Origin: Isoetes taiwanensis
Taxonomy: Eukaryota; Streptophyta; Lycopodiopsida; Isoetales; Isoetaceae
Assembly: GCA_021234155.1 (NCBI GenBank)
Contig: JAJEKV010000064.1
Location: 5,334,001-5,398,000, forward strand
Direction: 5' to 3'
Length of the DNA: 64,000 bases
The position numbers and the translations under genes were made by a program. Shown piece after piece: positions 20,860 through 32,210 of the stretch; the first letter of the stretch is position 1, and each line of letters opens with the position of its first letter. Under the pieces are notes generated by a model. It saw only the letters and a program-made list of their open reading frames with translations. It searched no databases and was not told where the DNA came from.

Positions 20860-23220
20860 AAAAAAAAGAGTTTTCTTAACCCAAAACATGCATTATCTCC
20901 GCATAAGGTAAGATGCAGTAGTAATTGGGTCGAACGATCCAGGAAATGATGAATTTCAGCAACCCGAGGATGTTCAATGCAGAGAATCATCAGTGCAGGT
21001 AATTCGCGCACAAAAGCTTCCCTGACTGGTGGCCTTCTCCGACCGTCACTGCCCTCCAACTTTATGGCTGATGGCTCGAGAAATTGCTGCCCATCACGAA
21101 AAGTTCGTGTAGAAAAAATGGAAAGAAACTGCTAAAAAACTGCTTGAATGGCACATCTCAATCATAAACCGATCCAAAAATGAAGGTCAATATGGGGTCT
21201 TTTTCAAAAATTCTTTTTTTCCACAAGGAATCTTTTTTGATGCTCTACAAGATGGGAGAATCTTTTTGCAAAAAAGAGCATTTGATTTTTTGGCTAAAAA
21301 TGGAAGTCAAATTTAATGATGTGGCAAGTTGGTGGGGTGATTTGGCAAATGGGTGGTGACATGGCATTATGGGGTGATGATGTGTCAAGTAAGGTCCGAC
21401 GAAGATGCAAGAATCTTTTGTAGAATATACTTGCAAATCTTGCCTATAGCCATTCTATATGTTAGATAAGGAGCAGTTGTATCTTTGTTATTGAATTTTG
21501 TTGTTGAATAAAAGGTTTTCCTAGAACCATGATAAGATGAAGGGGCTGAGGATAGATTTACCATGGTTTGTCGCTGTCCTCCAGGGTCCCAGTTAAATTT
21601 CTCCTCTGGGATCCCATAGTTAATCATGGAAAAAAATCGTTACTACGAAGTTTGAGGTCTTTGCCAGAATGGAGCTCCCTCAATCCAGCGGCACTCGCCT
21701 TTCTTTTCGCTCCCTCTTGCATATCTAATTCATGCGATCTGGATGCACATGGAAGTGGAACGATTAGTTCCATGGAGAAACGAAGGAGGAAAGCACGACC
21801 AAAAAATCCTCAAATCCCCATAAGGGTCCCGAATTATTGTGGAGTGCGAGGGGATCCCAGACTTTGCAAAAATCCCTTCGGGTCCGTGAGAGCAAGGTAA
21901 AAGTGTCAATGCCAAGATGAAGTGGCCCCTATTGAAGAACAAATATGGTGCCACTTTTCGGCCATAGGAAAACACAAGCAGAAAGCAACTTACATAAAAT
22001 GATTCTACTATTTTAAAAAAAAAATCCACTCCTAGAAAGAATTAAATATACCATGTCAACGACCATTATTGGACGTACGAATCACATGCCATCTATTAAG
22101 GTATAGAGGCAAAACATGTTCATTGCATAGGTTCCAAATCGACTATTCAATTAAATGTTCTCATAACTTGTACTATTGTGATTGTCTTCTTTTATTGAAT
22201 TTTTTGCTGTAAAGCGCTACTTTCATTAGGAAATGTCACCTTCAGCAAGTATGACATGTTTTCAGGCTAACATAAACAACTTAAAAATAGTTCATCAGCA
22301 AGATTAGCACCAAGGAGATAAAAGGTCACGTCATGACATCCACATGCTAGGATGCATTATGCCGGTTTTTTAGTGCCATCTGTTTGTCATAGGGATTTGA
22401 TGCGACTAGAATCTAAAAATGAATGCAAATTTTGCATTTCAAACTCAATGGGTACTTGTGTGGTTCTCTGGTTCATAGATAGGTGAGCTTTGGATAAAGA
22501 AAACCTTGGGACAAATGCATGGATTGCAAAGAAAGATTCAAACTTCTGACAAGGTATCGGGATGCCCCATGATGAGGAAAACAAAGTTTCATTTATGTTG
22601 GCGATTAAGACATGTTTGGATTGGGGAAGAGGACATGGTAACTTAAACAGACAAGAAACAACAGGGAAGAAGAAACAGTAATGGGGAGAAACTGGAGGTG
22701 GTCGATTGGTGGAGAAACAACATGGAAATAAGGGGCACGAGAAATTAGGGGATTGGGCCGAGCTTGACCAAGCACGAGAATTTGGACAACAGTGCCAGTT
22801 GCAGTTGCAGTCGCATGTATGATGAAAGATGCTTTAGACTTTTTTTGCTAGATGAATTGGGTAGGGCTGGAGATCAAAGGCCGCATGTATGATGAAAGAT
22901 ACTTTAGACTTTTTTTGCTAGATGAATTGGGTAGGGCTGGAGATCAAGAACTGGAGATGGGTTGTCTTTTGATAGGCCTTTTCTTTTGATGTTTTCCCAG
23001 TAACTACTAGGATTTGCTCCTAAGATTTTTAAGGATGACATCTAACTACCCATCTATATATGTCATTTCAGTGTATAGGAAGGAACCAAGATATAACGAA
23101 AACCCAGTATTGGACAAAAGTTGGTCCATCATATGGGGCAGAAGTCCGACGTGGCCACGTTGGAGCCACGTAGGGGAGGACGTGGCAAATAAAATAATTA
23201 AGATTTCCGAATGAAAACAA
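20860..23220. other. No gene recognised upstream of the GDPDL gene
   Basis: AT-rich sequence with only short unsupported frames. The one clear structure is the tandem 70-bp duplication at 22,813-22,952. The sequence from 23,160 onwards is likely to contain the GDPDL promoter. Confidence 0.5.
22813..22952. repeat. Tandem 70-bp duplication
   Basis: Two adjacent copies start GCATGTATGATGAAAGAT at 22,813 and 22,883 and run through GGTAGGGCTGGAGATCAA, with one clear mismatch (GC/AC in the middle), so the duplication is recent. Confidence 0.9.
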
Positions 23221-23375
23221 AAGTTGTATACAGAAATGCGTGGACTCCGGCCATCTGAGCTAGCTGGCCGGCAGAGTAGCTTGCATCAGCTCTTCCAGGC
23301 TCCAAGACAGCAGATACAGAGTCCTTCCTCCTTATCAGCACGATCTGAGCTTTTCTGCCGTCCTTCTGCCTCCAC

Positions 23376-23380
23376 TATAA
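23376..23380 (+). promoter_or_regulatory. Possible TATA box of the GDPDL gene
   Basis: CACTATAAGCCC lies about 245 bases before the start codon in a pyrimidine-rich leader. Spacing leaves room for a 5' UTR of roughly 210 bases. Confidence 0.4.
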
Positions 23381-23620
23381 GCCCAACTTCTTACTTCCGC
23401 ACTGCGCCTTCATTGCCCATTATTGTCCTCATCACTTTCTGCTTTTGAGGATTTGTTCCGGCCTTTTTCTTTGCCCTGATCACCAACATTTTGGTGTGGG
23501 TATTTCTGCGGCTTGTTTTTGAGTGAGTTTTTCAGCATTTCCATCTTTGGAGCAGTGTTTGATTCGAATGCGAGAAGGCTAGGAGTATCAAAGCAGTTTT
23601 TGAGCTGAATTGGGTTGCAT

Positions 23621-26600
23621 ATGGATCATACCAATGTGCCTTGGCAGTGGCTGCTCTTGGTTTTACTATTTGTGTCTCAAAATGCCGGAGGTCAAACGAG
23701 CAATAGCACCGCTTGGAAGACTCTTAAGGGTAAGTAACGAACCTCATTTCTGATTCTCTACTTGGTATCTGCAATGGCCTTTGTGTAATAGACTTGTTAT
23801 GAGAAGACTAAATAACGGCAGAAAGTGGCCAGTCTCAGCTAGCAAGACTGGTTTCCATTTTTTGAATAGCATTATTAGGAGTCTCCGTTGTTTGTCCCTG
23901 ATATTTCTTAAAGTAGAAGCCTGGCCATGATTCTCCACATGAATGGACTTGCAGCTTACCACATCTGCAACAACAAACAAGTGTCAAAAAAGATATCTAA
24001 TAGCCCAGTTACTTGCACATAACATATATTTGCTCAGGCCCTATTTTCCTATCTTAATCACCCCCGCGGCTCTTCAATTAGCTGGCAGAAAACCTTGGTC
24101 ATTGTGATGCTTCTTGACTTTGCAACCCCATTGTGATAGATATTTTTACTAAAGCTGTTAGATTTGCTGTGCAGGTGGTACCCCTCTTATTATCGCTCAT
24201 GGTGGTGCATCAGGGCTTTATCCTGATCAAACGCCTATAGCATATGTAGATGCACTCAACAAAAGTCTGCCTAGTATAGCACTCTTTTGCGATATACAGA
24301 TGACCATGGATAATTCTAGCGTCTGCAGATCCGGGCTAGACTTAGTCGACAGTACATTTATCTCTCAGGTGTTTCCCGGAAGAAATAACACGTACACAGT
24401 AAACGGAGAAAAGTTCCAGGGATATTTCTCAGTTGATTTCAATTTATCAGAGCTGGTCAATAACGTTACAGGTAGCTTCTGCCATTTCTGTCCCTCAGTT
24501 CTAATCATAGGCATCTTCAGGTGGGGGCATTTAACATTCCCTTCTTTTTTTGCAGCAAGACAGTCTGATTATAGCCGTACAAATTACTTCGACAACCAAT
24601 ACATTTTTACTCCAGATGATGTTGCTTCTCTTATATCAAGTTATAACAATCAGACTGGTAATGATGCTGTACTTTGGCTAAACATGGAGGTATAGACTTT
24701 TCCAGCTCTAAGATATTATGGAGGCCTGTAATTTAACTTTGATAGTCAGATAGGACTCTTATAATTCGAACTTAAATAATCCAAGTATGATAAATATGCT
24801 ATGTTTATTGATGGTTGGGGTTTGCCTGTGCATGTATGCATACGGATTTCATTGTCTGCAAGGGACAACCTAACATGATTGCTTTCTCTCTTTCTTGTGA
24901 CAGTATGCGACATTTTATGAGCAACACAATGCTATATCATACGTGCAATCATTAATACGTTCATGGAGACCAGCTTATATTTCATCCACAGAAGTAGGAT
25001 TTTTAAAATCAATACAAAAAACTGCACAAAGGTATAAGACAAAGCTTATTTTCTCAGTGCCGGAGGCGCAAACGATTGAACCATCGACCAGTCGCTCTTA
25101 TGATTCCATCTTGAAGAACTTGACTTTCGTTAAAAGTATCTCTTCAGGAGTTTTAGTGCCAAAAGGGAGAATTTTACCCATTGACAGTTCAAGCTATCAT
25201 TTAGAAAATTATACAACACTTGCCTATGATGCACATCAAGCTGGACTCGAAGTTCATGCCTCCCTTTTTAAGAATGACGAGTACCCATCAAGTTTCAATT
25301 ATAGTTTCAACCCGATCCAAGAGTATCAGAAATTTGTGACAGCTCCAACATTTGCAGTTGATGGTGTGCTGTCTGATTTCCCTTTCACAGCATCAGTAGC
25401 TGTTGGTATGCACTTGCAATCTACTGTCTACATTTGAATCTATATACTTATATAAGTCTTCTCTTGTGCAGCTTGTTACTCTGAGCCAGCAAAAACATCA
25501 TCAGCGCCGACAAGTAAGCATGTTTCTATTTTGTAAAACATGAAATAATATACTGCATTGCGTATTTCAAGATGATGAGACTTTCTATATATTGCAGAAC
25601 TCAAACAGTTGATTATTTCACACAATGGAGGAGATTGTGGCAACTATCCTGGATCCACTCAATTGGCATATACCAGCGCCATCAATGCTGGAGTGGATTA
25701 TATTGACTGTGCAGTACAAATGACAAAAGATGGAATACCATTCTGTAGACAGTCGGTTGATCTTTTAGTTAGCACAAATGTGGCAGCATCTTTTCTAGAC
25801 CGCTTGACAACCCTTTCGACTATCCAATCAACGGCCGGTATTTTCAGCTTCAACCTCACATGGGAGGAAGTCAGCAGCTTGAGAGGTCAGTTGCATCAAC
25901 TACTTCCAATATTTTAAAATTGTCTAGTTGCAATATTGTACATATTCCATGTCTTAGAAAGGACAGAAATGTCCATAAATAATAGTGACTATCTTTACAC
26001 ATTAAAGTGGGTACATAAAGACCCACACAATGTGAGGTGCTTCTTTTGTAAATGAAAGAATACATGTGCTCAGAAGCTCTTTGAATTATTGCAGCTAATA
26101 TATACAGTCCATATTCTCAGAGTTATAATAATATGACTCGTGATGCATCAAATGATGGAAAGGAAAAGATTTTGAAGTTATCAGATTTTCTCGGAATTGC
26201 CAGTAATCATTCTGGAGTCGGCATCTACATTGTTCTTAGAGTAAGTCATGGCTGTAACTGGTCAAATTATGTATGAGAACTCCTTATTTTAGACTCAGAT
26301 AATATCTTAGCAACAACTTTTACATGATAATCCATATCCGGTTTCATGTGCAGAATGCTTACTATATTAATGCAACAATTAAGCTCGATGCAACAACTGC
26401 TATCATCAATGAATTAAAGGGCTGGAAGAACAACTCCAATGTGTATATACAGTCTGATGATTATGTAGTCTTAGAGAAATTTCAAGGATTAGGGTACAAG
26501 CGTATATATGATATTCAATCTTCACAAGCGACTTTGACATCAACGACATTGCAGAGAATCCAAAAATTTGCTGATGGGGTTGCAGTAACAAGAAATCTAG

Positions 26601-27154
26601 TTGCCCCTGTCGTCAATAATTTTCTTGCTAGGGACACAGACGTCGTGAAGACCTTCCACGATTATAACCTCACTGTCTTTATTAACTACATTAGGAACGA
26701 GTTTGTGTCTATTGCATTTGACTTGTATGAGGATCCCATCATCCAGATCGATAACTTTGTCAGATTCAACGAAGTTGATGGTTTGATAACGGACTTTCCT
26801 GCGACAGCAGTATCTTACAGGGGTAAGAATTGCAAATCACTTATGTGGTCTGTTTTAGTTTACTTTTATTGGGATTCTAACTGTTTTGTAATTTGAACAG
26901 AGCACACATGTGATAGCTCTCACAACAAGTTAGGCTATTCTATGCCTCTCATTACAGCAGGCTTAGCAGAGTCTGCTCCATCTCCATCTCCAGCACCAGA
27001 CATTAGCATCTCCGAGCCAAACATTAATGTCACTACTGCCCCATCTCCTGCGCCCAAGTCATCCCCAAGCCATGGAGCCAGGATCTCGCCTTCAATTTCC
27101 TTGGTAAGCTTATTTACAGCTTATCAGCTGTTTATGCAGATCGGAAGATTTTGA
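23621..27154 (+). CDS. GDPDL: Glycerophosphodiester phosphodiesterase-like protein (GDPDL/SHV3 family)
   Basis: Nine exons: 23,621-23,729; 24,175-24,471; 24,556-24,689; 24,904-25,405; 25,472-25,513; 25,598-25,885; 26,095-26,240; 26,354-26,822; 26,901-27,154. All introns are GT-AG and phase is kept, giving 746 aa, normal for the family. The start gives a signal peptide (WQWLLLVLLFV). Two tandem GDPD-like repeats follow: the first from PLIIAHGGASG through CDIQMTMD, the second from LIISHNGGDCG through IDCAVQMTKDG. Many N-glycosylation sites are present. A Ser/Pro-rich (PSPSPAP) linker and hydrophobic end suggest a GPI anchor. In Arabidopsis SHV3 and relatives act at the cell surface in cellulose and pectin organisation. 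The family departs from catalytic GDPD residues, so phosphodiesterase activity is uncertain. The ancestor gene is intact and flanked by repeats. Confidence 0.95.
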
Positions 27155-27259
27155 AGATGCAGCATGTATTCTACTTCTCATTTATTGTATATGTAATTAT
27201 CGGAAGTTTTTAGGCGATTAACCTCATCTTCAGTTCATTCTGATTTCTATTTTGGCGGA

Positions 27260-27265
27260 AATAAA
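27260..27265 (+). terminator. Likely polyadenylation signal of the GDPDL gene
   Basis: AATAAA about 105 bases after the stop codon, in an AT-rich 3' region. It is the nearest canonical hexamer. Confidence 0.6.
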
Positions 27266-27269
27266 AAGA

Positions 27270-28271
27270 GCTGAGAGCTTGTAGCTTTTGAATTGAGACA
27301 GCCATCCCAAAGTCAACATTAAATCATCCAATTGCACTAGATGCTAAAACCAACTAGCTCAGTATGCTTATGAAGCACCAAAGAAACAAGGACAGCATGT
27401 GCACACGATATTCCTCCAAAACTAACATTCTCCACTCTAAAGTAGGGAAACCAAAAAACAACAGATTGCCGGGCAATCCGTTGGGAAGTAACAGACTATG
27501 GTTCCAATGTCTAAAAGTTTATAACGCGAGTTGAGGGCCTTTTCATTGGAACATGGATAGTTGTTTTTAATAGTTTGCAGATAAACATCAATTTTGCAAA
27601 AGACGGGCTGTTCTTATTATATTGGGGGTCTGCTACAATGTTTCTTTTGAACAATAAAATGTTTCAATTACTTTAAAAGCCACATTGCAGGAAATGCAGG
27701 AAAGCGGGTAAGGACAGTGCTGAAACAAAATACCAAAATGTTTTTTGGTTGCATTATCATTTTTTGGTTGCATTATCGTTTTTTGGCCGTCTGATGACGG
27801 CACCTTCCAGGGAATATGCTGCCTGCGAGAATCCAGGCCACTAGTCTACAGTCAACACGGGGTCAAATTGACCCCATGAAATAGGAGCACAATTTGCCCA
27901 CGAACCATGATCCCAAACCAAAATACAGTTGGCTAGTAGGCAAATACAGTATTAAGACATAAGCAAATGCCATTACTCTATCAGAACCATGGCAGTACCA
28001 CAAAGGAAGTAGATTAATTGAAATTGTCAGCCTTCAATGTGGCACTGCTCAACAGTTACAAAATTATGGTTCTGATGGGTCTGGGCACAGCTGATAGAGC
28101 TAGAAATAGAGGAATCGGAAACGGAACCCTAAACCTTTCTTTTTTCGCATTTAGGGCTTCCTTGGGCCATTCTGGCCAAGCCAAGACCCTAGTTCGCATT
28201 GCCAGGCACCGATAGGTCGCATTTGCACAACAGATCTTCCAGGAGCCACTGCCTTCAGCCTGAACGAAGGC
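27270..28271. other. No gene recognised
   Basis: Sequence between the GDPDL 3' end and a possible first exon at 28,272. A duplicated TTTTTTGGTTGCATTATC phrase at about 27,740-27,785 is the only repeat I noticed. Confidence 0.4.
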
Positions 28272-28312
28272 ATGGACGCATTCCGAGGAGCTGGAGCGAG
28301 TCAGGGATCAGG
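28272..28312 (+). pseudogene. Possible orphan first exon
   Basis: ATG followed by thirteen codons (MDAFRGAGASQGSG) runs into a good donor, CAG|GTAAATG, in a GC-rich leader that resembles a plant 5' UTR. No matching downstream exon is found before the LTR-like region, so an insertion may have cut the gene. Weak, because a short start plus donor can arise by chance. Confidence 0.25.
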
Positions 28313-28499
28313 TAAATGGTTATTCTGTTGTGCAATGCCAACTTTTAGTCCGGCAATACGCTGGTTTAGCATGTTAGTTCAGCCTTAGAGGCCTTATAGA
28401 TTCTGAGATCACAAGCTCTAACAAAGGAACTTAACTATGGATGTTTAGGTAGATAGATTAGATGTTATTCTATATTTCAGTTCTTTGATGCAGATAGTG

Positions 28500-29416
28500 T
28501 CCATTCTATGCACTTCCGTGTATTGGGAAGGGAGACCCTGAAAGCCTCAATAGTTGATGTATCTAGATAGCCTCATTAATTCCCAATTAATGCGGCCCGT
28601 GCACAAGAGCCCGCCTGGTCGTGGGTGGCGGGGCTAGACCGGTGGAATAAGGGGGACTTGTCCCATCACTGATTGATCCCTCTAGTGTGTAAAGCGTACC
28701 GGGGATCTTAGCGGGCTAGGCTTAATGGTTTGCCACTGCGTGTGGGCAAGGCATGAGCTCGACACCTCTTGGGTGATGCGTCACCTTCAATGGGGTTTAA
28801 GTCGAATAGGGGCAGCGGCCCTCTAGCCGCCTGTGATGGGCATGCTTGCCTCTGGAGGGGAGATGACTCTCCTCCTGCCTCATCGGGGCTGGGGAGATGC
28901 AACCCAGCAGTAGCCCTTTTGGTTATGCACCCGGCAGGCTACGGTCCAGTCCCAATACTTTTCAACCTACTCTGTAAAGTGTGCACAGGAGGGGCGGATG
29001 GAGTGGACTACCCAACAGCCATGTTCTTATGCCAGCCCAATCCAATTGCCATGAATTCGGTCTGCATTGACTTCTGGAGGCCCAAGCCGTCAGTCGATCC
29101 CCCATGAGTCTGAGCCCTGGGTAGGATCTTCCTATGTTGATGTTATTGATGTTGTTGTACATGTTATGTTATGATGTGATCACCCTTCGAGGTGATTTGT
29201 TGGTATCTTGATGTCATGTGCTCATGTTTATTCATGCGTCTGCAGCTAGGACGGTCCCGAAGGAAGACGAGCAAATGACCCATCCACTCTTCCTCGCTGG
29301 CCCAGTTCTTGGGATTGGTGTCAGGTGGATGGCCCCTGCCGGTTTGGCTGTCAGGGGGATGAACTCCGCCTTCTGATACGATGGGAGCATCGTAGAGGAC
29401 GCAGGGGACGTCACAG
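28500..29416 (+). mobile_element. LTR-like region ahead of a tRNA-iMet primer-binding site
   Basis: The sequence immediately before the primer-binding site ends in ...ACGTCACA, the CA end expected of an LTR. No second LTR is found in the window, so the 5' boundary is uncertain and placed arbitrarily near a TTGATGTATC at about 28,553. No gag or pol follows; the H3-like unit begins about 220 bases downstream. Confidence 0.45.
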
Positions 29417-29417
29417 T

Positions 29418-29429
29418 GGTATCAGAGCA
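29418..29429 (+). other. Primer-binding site complementary to initiator tRNA-Met
   Basis: TGGTATCAGAGC is the standard plant LTR-retrotransposon primer-binding site, starting two bases after the CA-ending LTR-like sequence. It supports a retrotransposon 5' end here. Confidence 0.7.
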
Positions 29430-29632
29430 TGATCTTGGCAGACCAAGATCGAGCACTGACCATTCCCTGTTAGGACTAACAGTAGACTTCCAGTCATGGA
29501 AATAACCACCCAAGTATGAACCTCGAAAAATTGGGAAATTTTTTTTTCCAACCTCTAGAGCACCAAGTAGAAAAATGCTAAGTAGGATGAATTATGTAAA
29601 AACCCTGGAAAATTATGGCCAAAAAGGTGTGA

Positions 29633-29702
29633 CCCCTCACAGAGTGCGCCCAGGGCATTTCCGAAAATTTTGGAAGTGCTCCTCGCGCATTGTGTGAGTG
29701 GT
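29633..29702. repeat. ~70-bp imperfect palindrome P1
   Basis: CCCCTCACAGAGTGCGCCC ... GCGCATTGTGTGAGTGG with the AT centre CCGAAAATTTTGG. It is the outermost palindrome of the plus-strand block. Confidence 0.9.
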
Positions 29703-29845
29703 GGACCCATGTTGACTTAGATAGATGCACAATTAGTGTAATCTAATAGTGCAGGACAGCTTAATCCTTAAATTTGAGCTAGATCTGTATGCTATAACAC
29801 TAAGAAACACTTTATAAATTGAAAGTTTGAGTAAAAAAGGGGTGA

Positions 29846-29914
29846 CCTCTCACAGAGTGCGCCCTGGGCCAATCCGAAAATTTTGGAAGTGCTTCTTGCG
29901 CACTGTGTGAGTGG
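29846..29914. repeat. ~69-bp imperfect palindrome P2
   Basis: CCTCTCACAGAGTGCGCCC ... GCGCACTGTGTGAGTGG, with CCGAAAATTTTGG at the centre. It lies about 110 bases before the TATA box of copy C. Confidence 0.9.
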
Positions 29915-30023
29915 TGGACACCTTTTGCCTAAACAAACCTAATGTATTTATCCTACCAACACTAATGCCTTGTAGGATTGTACAACATGAAATTACAGGT
30001 CCAAACCCTAAAATCCCCAGACC

Positions 30024-30031
30024 TATAAATA
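30024..30031 (+). promoter_or_regulatory. TATA box of H3-like copy C
   Basis: TATAAATA within CCTATAAATAGACC, 112 bases before the MARTKQ start codon. The same element precedes copy A, and both array blocks are cut inside it. Confidence 0.8.
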
Positions 30032-30111
30032 GACCATTAGGGTTCCTCATTTTCATTTTCCTTCTCCAGTTAGCTGCTCTTCGTCCAACAAGGCGATTTT
30101 TAGGCGCCCGG

Positions 30112-31302
30112 ATGGCGATCACCCTATTTCAAAACATGGCCCGGACCAAACAAACTGCTCGGATGGTAGTACCCGACGATTTCGTCAGCGCCCAAGTCCT
30201 CGCCGCTCAATCGAAGGCCAGAGAGGCTCAGGAGTGAGCCAGGCAAGAGGAGAACCCGGACCCAAATCCCGATGTCGAGGAGGAGGATCAAGAGTAGCAG
30301 GATCAAGAAGAACACGCCCAAGATACTGAAGAGCAGGAAAATCTTGAGAGCCAGGGTGATGGAGGACAGAACGAGGAGGACGAGGACGAAGATATACCAG
30401 AGGAGATGGTGCATAGAATTAAGAAGATGGAGAAGATGGGGAAGAACAAGAGGGCAACAAAGAGGAAAAGAATCGAGGAGAAGCTGGAGAGGAAGAGGTT
30501 GAGGGAGGAACGCCAGAAATGGAGGGAAGACAAAGGGAAGGATCCCGAGGTGCCTAAGAAACCCCGGCACAAGACGAAGTCAACACCGGCGAAGGGGGTC
30601 ACCGTAACGGAGCGGGAGCCCGACAGACCGCCATCTTCATCCTCGGACACTGAGTCAGACGAGGATGAAACAAGGGTCCCCCGCCCAACTGAAGGCTTGG
30701 GACCTTCGAATGTCGACGCCGAGGAGGAGGAATCGGCAGCAGCAGCAACCCCTTACCCCAAGTGGCCAAAGCCGACAGCGGACCCGAAGAAGGGCAGGCC
30801 AGCAAGAGAGTCCTATGTACTCAAGCATGAGCAAGAGTACAGAAAGAAGTTGAAGGAGTACAACCAATACACGAAAATGTATAAGGAGTACTCGAAGTAC
30901 TATGAGGAGCACAAGGTAACATATGTGGAGGGAGGTAGGCCATCAAAGAACAACACGCCGAAGCCACCCCCGGAGAGACCAACACCCCCGAAGAAGTCAA
31001 TGAAGAGAAAGGCGAATTCATACTTCGCGAGAGATGCTCGGGAGATCCGCCATTTTCAGAGGAGCTACGAGCTGTTAATACCACGAGCTGCCTTCGCGAG
31101 ACTGACTCGCGAGATTTTGCAACAATTCGACAGCACTAAGAGAGTAACAGATGACATGTTACTCGCATTGCAGGAGGCAGCGGGGCAGAGACTAGTCCAA
31201 CATTTTGAAGATTCTCTAGCATGTGCTCTCCATGCCAAGAGAGTAACTTGCATGCCTAGGAATATGAAACTAGCTAGGTTTATTAAGAAAGAAGACTGTT
31301 AG
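30112..31302 (+). pseudogene. Histone H3-like gene with ~290-residue insert between tail and core, copy C (most complete)
   Basis: The ATG at 30,136 (AAAACATGG, strong context) gives MARTKQTARMVVPDD. A weaker in-frame ATG at 30,112 would add MAITLFQN. From 30,136 to the stop at 31,300-31,302 the frame has 388 sense-codon positions but two internal stops, TGA at 30,235 and TAG at 30,295. From 30,298 to the end it is open. In order: H3 tail; acidic Gln/Glu/Asp segment; basic helix (KRKRIEEKLERKRLREE); PSSSSDTESDEDE; Lys/Tyr-rich coil (KEYNQYTKMYKEYSKYYEEH); then an H3 histone fold (31,033-31,299) with AREIRHFQRS, ELLI, ARLTREILQQF, LLALQEAAG, HFEDSLACALHAKRV, TCMP and KLARFIKK. H3 is about 135 aa; this is nearly three times longer. 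Loop 1 has the length of ordinary H3, not the longer loop of CENH3. The C-to-T type stops suggest decay, or translation may start at 30,406. Real function is unknown. Confidence 0.8.
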
Positions 31303-31447
31303 TTTATTGTAAATACAGAACTTTTTATAAATACAAAATTATGTTTGATCATGTTAAGGCATAAAATTGTAAGTAATTAGGTTGTATTAATGATATCTGC
31401 ATTAAGAATTACCCAATTTGGACCAAAAGTCAGTGTTTTTGACCCCA

Positions 31448-31516
31448 CCCCTCACAGAGTGCGCCAAGAGCCATTCCGAAAATTTTGGAAGTGCCTCTCG
31501 CGCACTGTGTGAGTGG
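31448..31516. repeat. ~69-bp imperfect palindrome P3
   Basis: CCCCTCACAGAGTGCGCCAAG ... CTCTCGCGCACTGTGTGAGTGG trimmed to arms, with the centre CCGAAAATTTTGG. It follows the 3' end of copy C by about 145 bases. Confidence 0.9.
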
Positions 31517-31637
31517 TCGGCCAAGACTTGGCCAAATGTAGAAAGTAAGGATACAATCCTCCTAACTCGTCGAGATAAGTAGGATTTCACCCTTAGATTG
31601 TAAATTTTGTACTATCTTAGACCCAAACAGAGCCCCA

Positions 31638-31706
31638 CCCCTCACAGAGTGCGCCAGGAGCCATTCCAAAAATCTTGAAAGTGCCTCTCGCGCACTGTGT
31701 GAGTGG
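31638..31706. repeat. ~69-bp imperfect palindrome P4
   Basis: CCCCTCACAGAGTGCGCCAG ... CGCGCACTGTGTGAGTGG, with the weaker centre CCAAAAATCTTG. It precedes the TATA box of the second gene. Confidence 0.9.
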
Positions 31707-31874
31707 TCAAACCAAGACTTAACTTATCCCAACTACCTCCAAATTAGATGAAATTTGTTGCAATAGAATCCTTAGGATGCATTCTTTAACCTAGTTTGCT
31801 ATGATTTGCATAGCAGCACCTCAGAATGATAGATATCCCCAAACCCAAAAATTTCCCCAAATTAGGGTTTTGTC

Positions 31875-31882
31875 TATAAATA
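31875..31882 (+). promoter_or_regulatory. TATA box of second gene (plus copy)
   Basis: TATAAATA in GTCTATAAATAGGACC, 118 bases before the ATG at 31,993. It parallels 9,308-9,315. Confidence 0.7.
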
Positions 31883-31992
31883 GGACCACAACCTCATTTG
31901 CACGCTACCCCTTTGCTCCTCACTCCAAGGCGATTTTTCAGCTCCCAGAGGCGCTTCTTCATCTTTTTGATAACCCCAGCAGCTCTAGCATC

Positions 31993-32182
31993 ATGGCAAC
32001 ATCTGTATTTAGGCGATATGTTATAACGCCACTGCTCATGTGGCTGAAGCTGACATCAACTCGGTCTTCGCTGTTTTTCAGAAGGAGATCGATGTGGCAT
32101 CAATGCTACTCCTTACTACCAAGAGATCAAGGCTGAATTCCATGCCAAGATAGGGCCTATAACACTAAGAAACACTTTATAA
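31993..32182 (+). pseudogene. Small second gene of the H3-like unit, remnant (plus copy)
   Basis: MATSVFRR from 31,993 stays open as a different frame from the minus copy (here TGA has become CGA) and stops at about 32,134. The frame that is long in the minus copy (ADINSVF, QKEID) is present but has lost a few codons. The stop TTATAA at about 32,176-32,182 corresponds to 9,001. Function unknown. Confidence 0.45.
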
Positions 32183-32210
32183 ATTGAAAGTTTGAGTCAA
32201 AAAGGGGTGA

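Noticed and set aside
27102-27117. A 16-base intron near the end of the GDPDL gene (GTAAGC...TTACAG)
   Set aside because: Far below the minimal intron size, and reading through gives the expected hydrophobic GPI-type end and stop at 27,154.
30234-30300. A 67-base GT-AG intron that would remove both early stops of the H3-like gene
   Set aside because: Donor GTGAGC and acceptor TAGCAG exist, but 67 is not a multiple of three. Splicing would enter the wrong frame, which soon closes before the histone fold.
7591-31302. Reading the H3-like protein as CENH3
   Set aside because: Loop 1 between the first two fold helices has the length of ordinary H3, without the CENH3 extension, and the tail is the canonical H3.1/H3.3 start. 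CENH3 identity is not supported.
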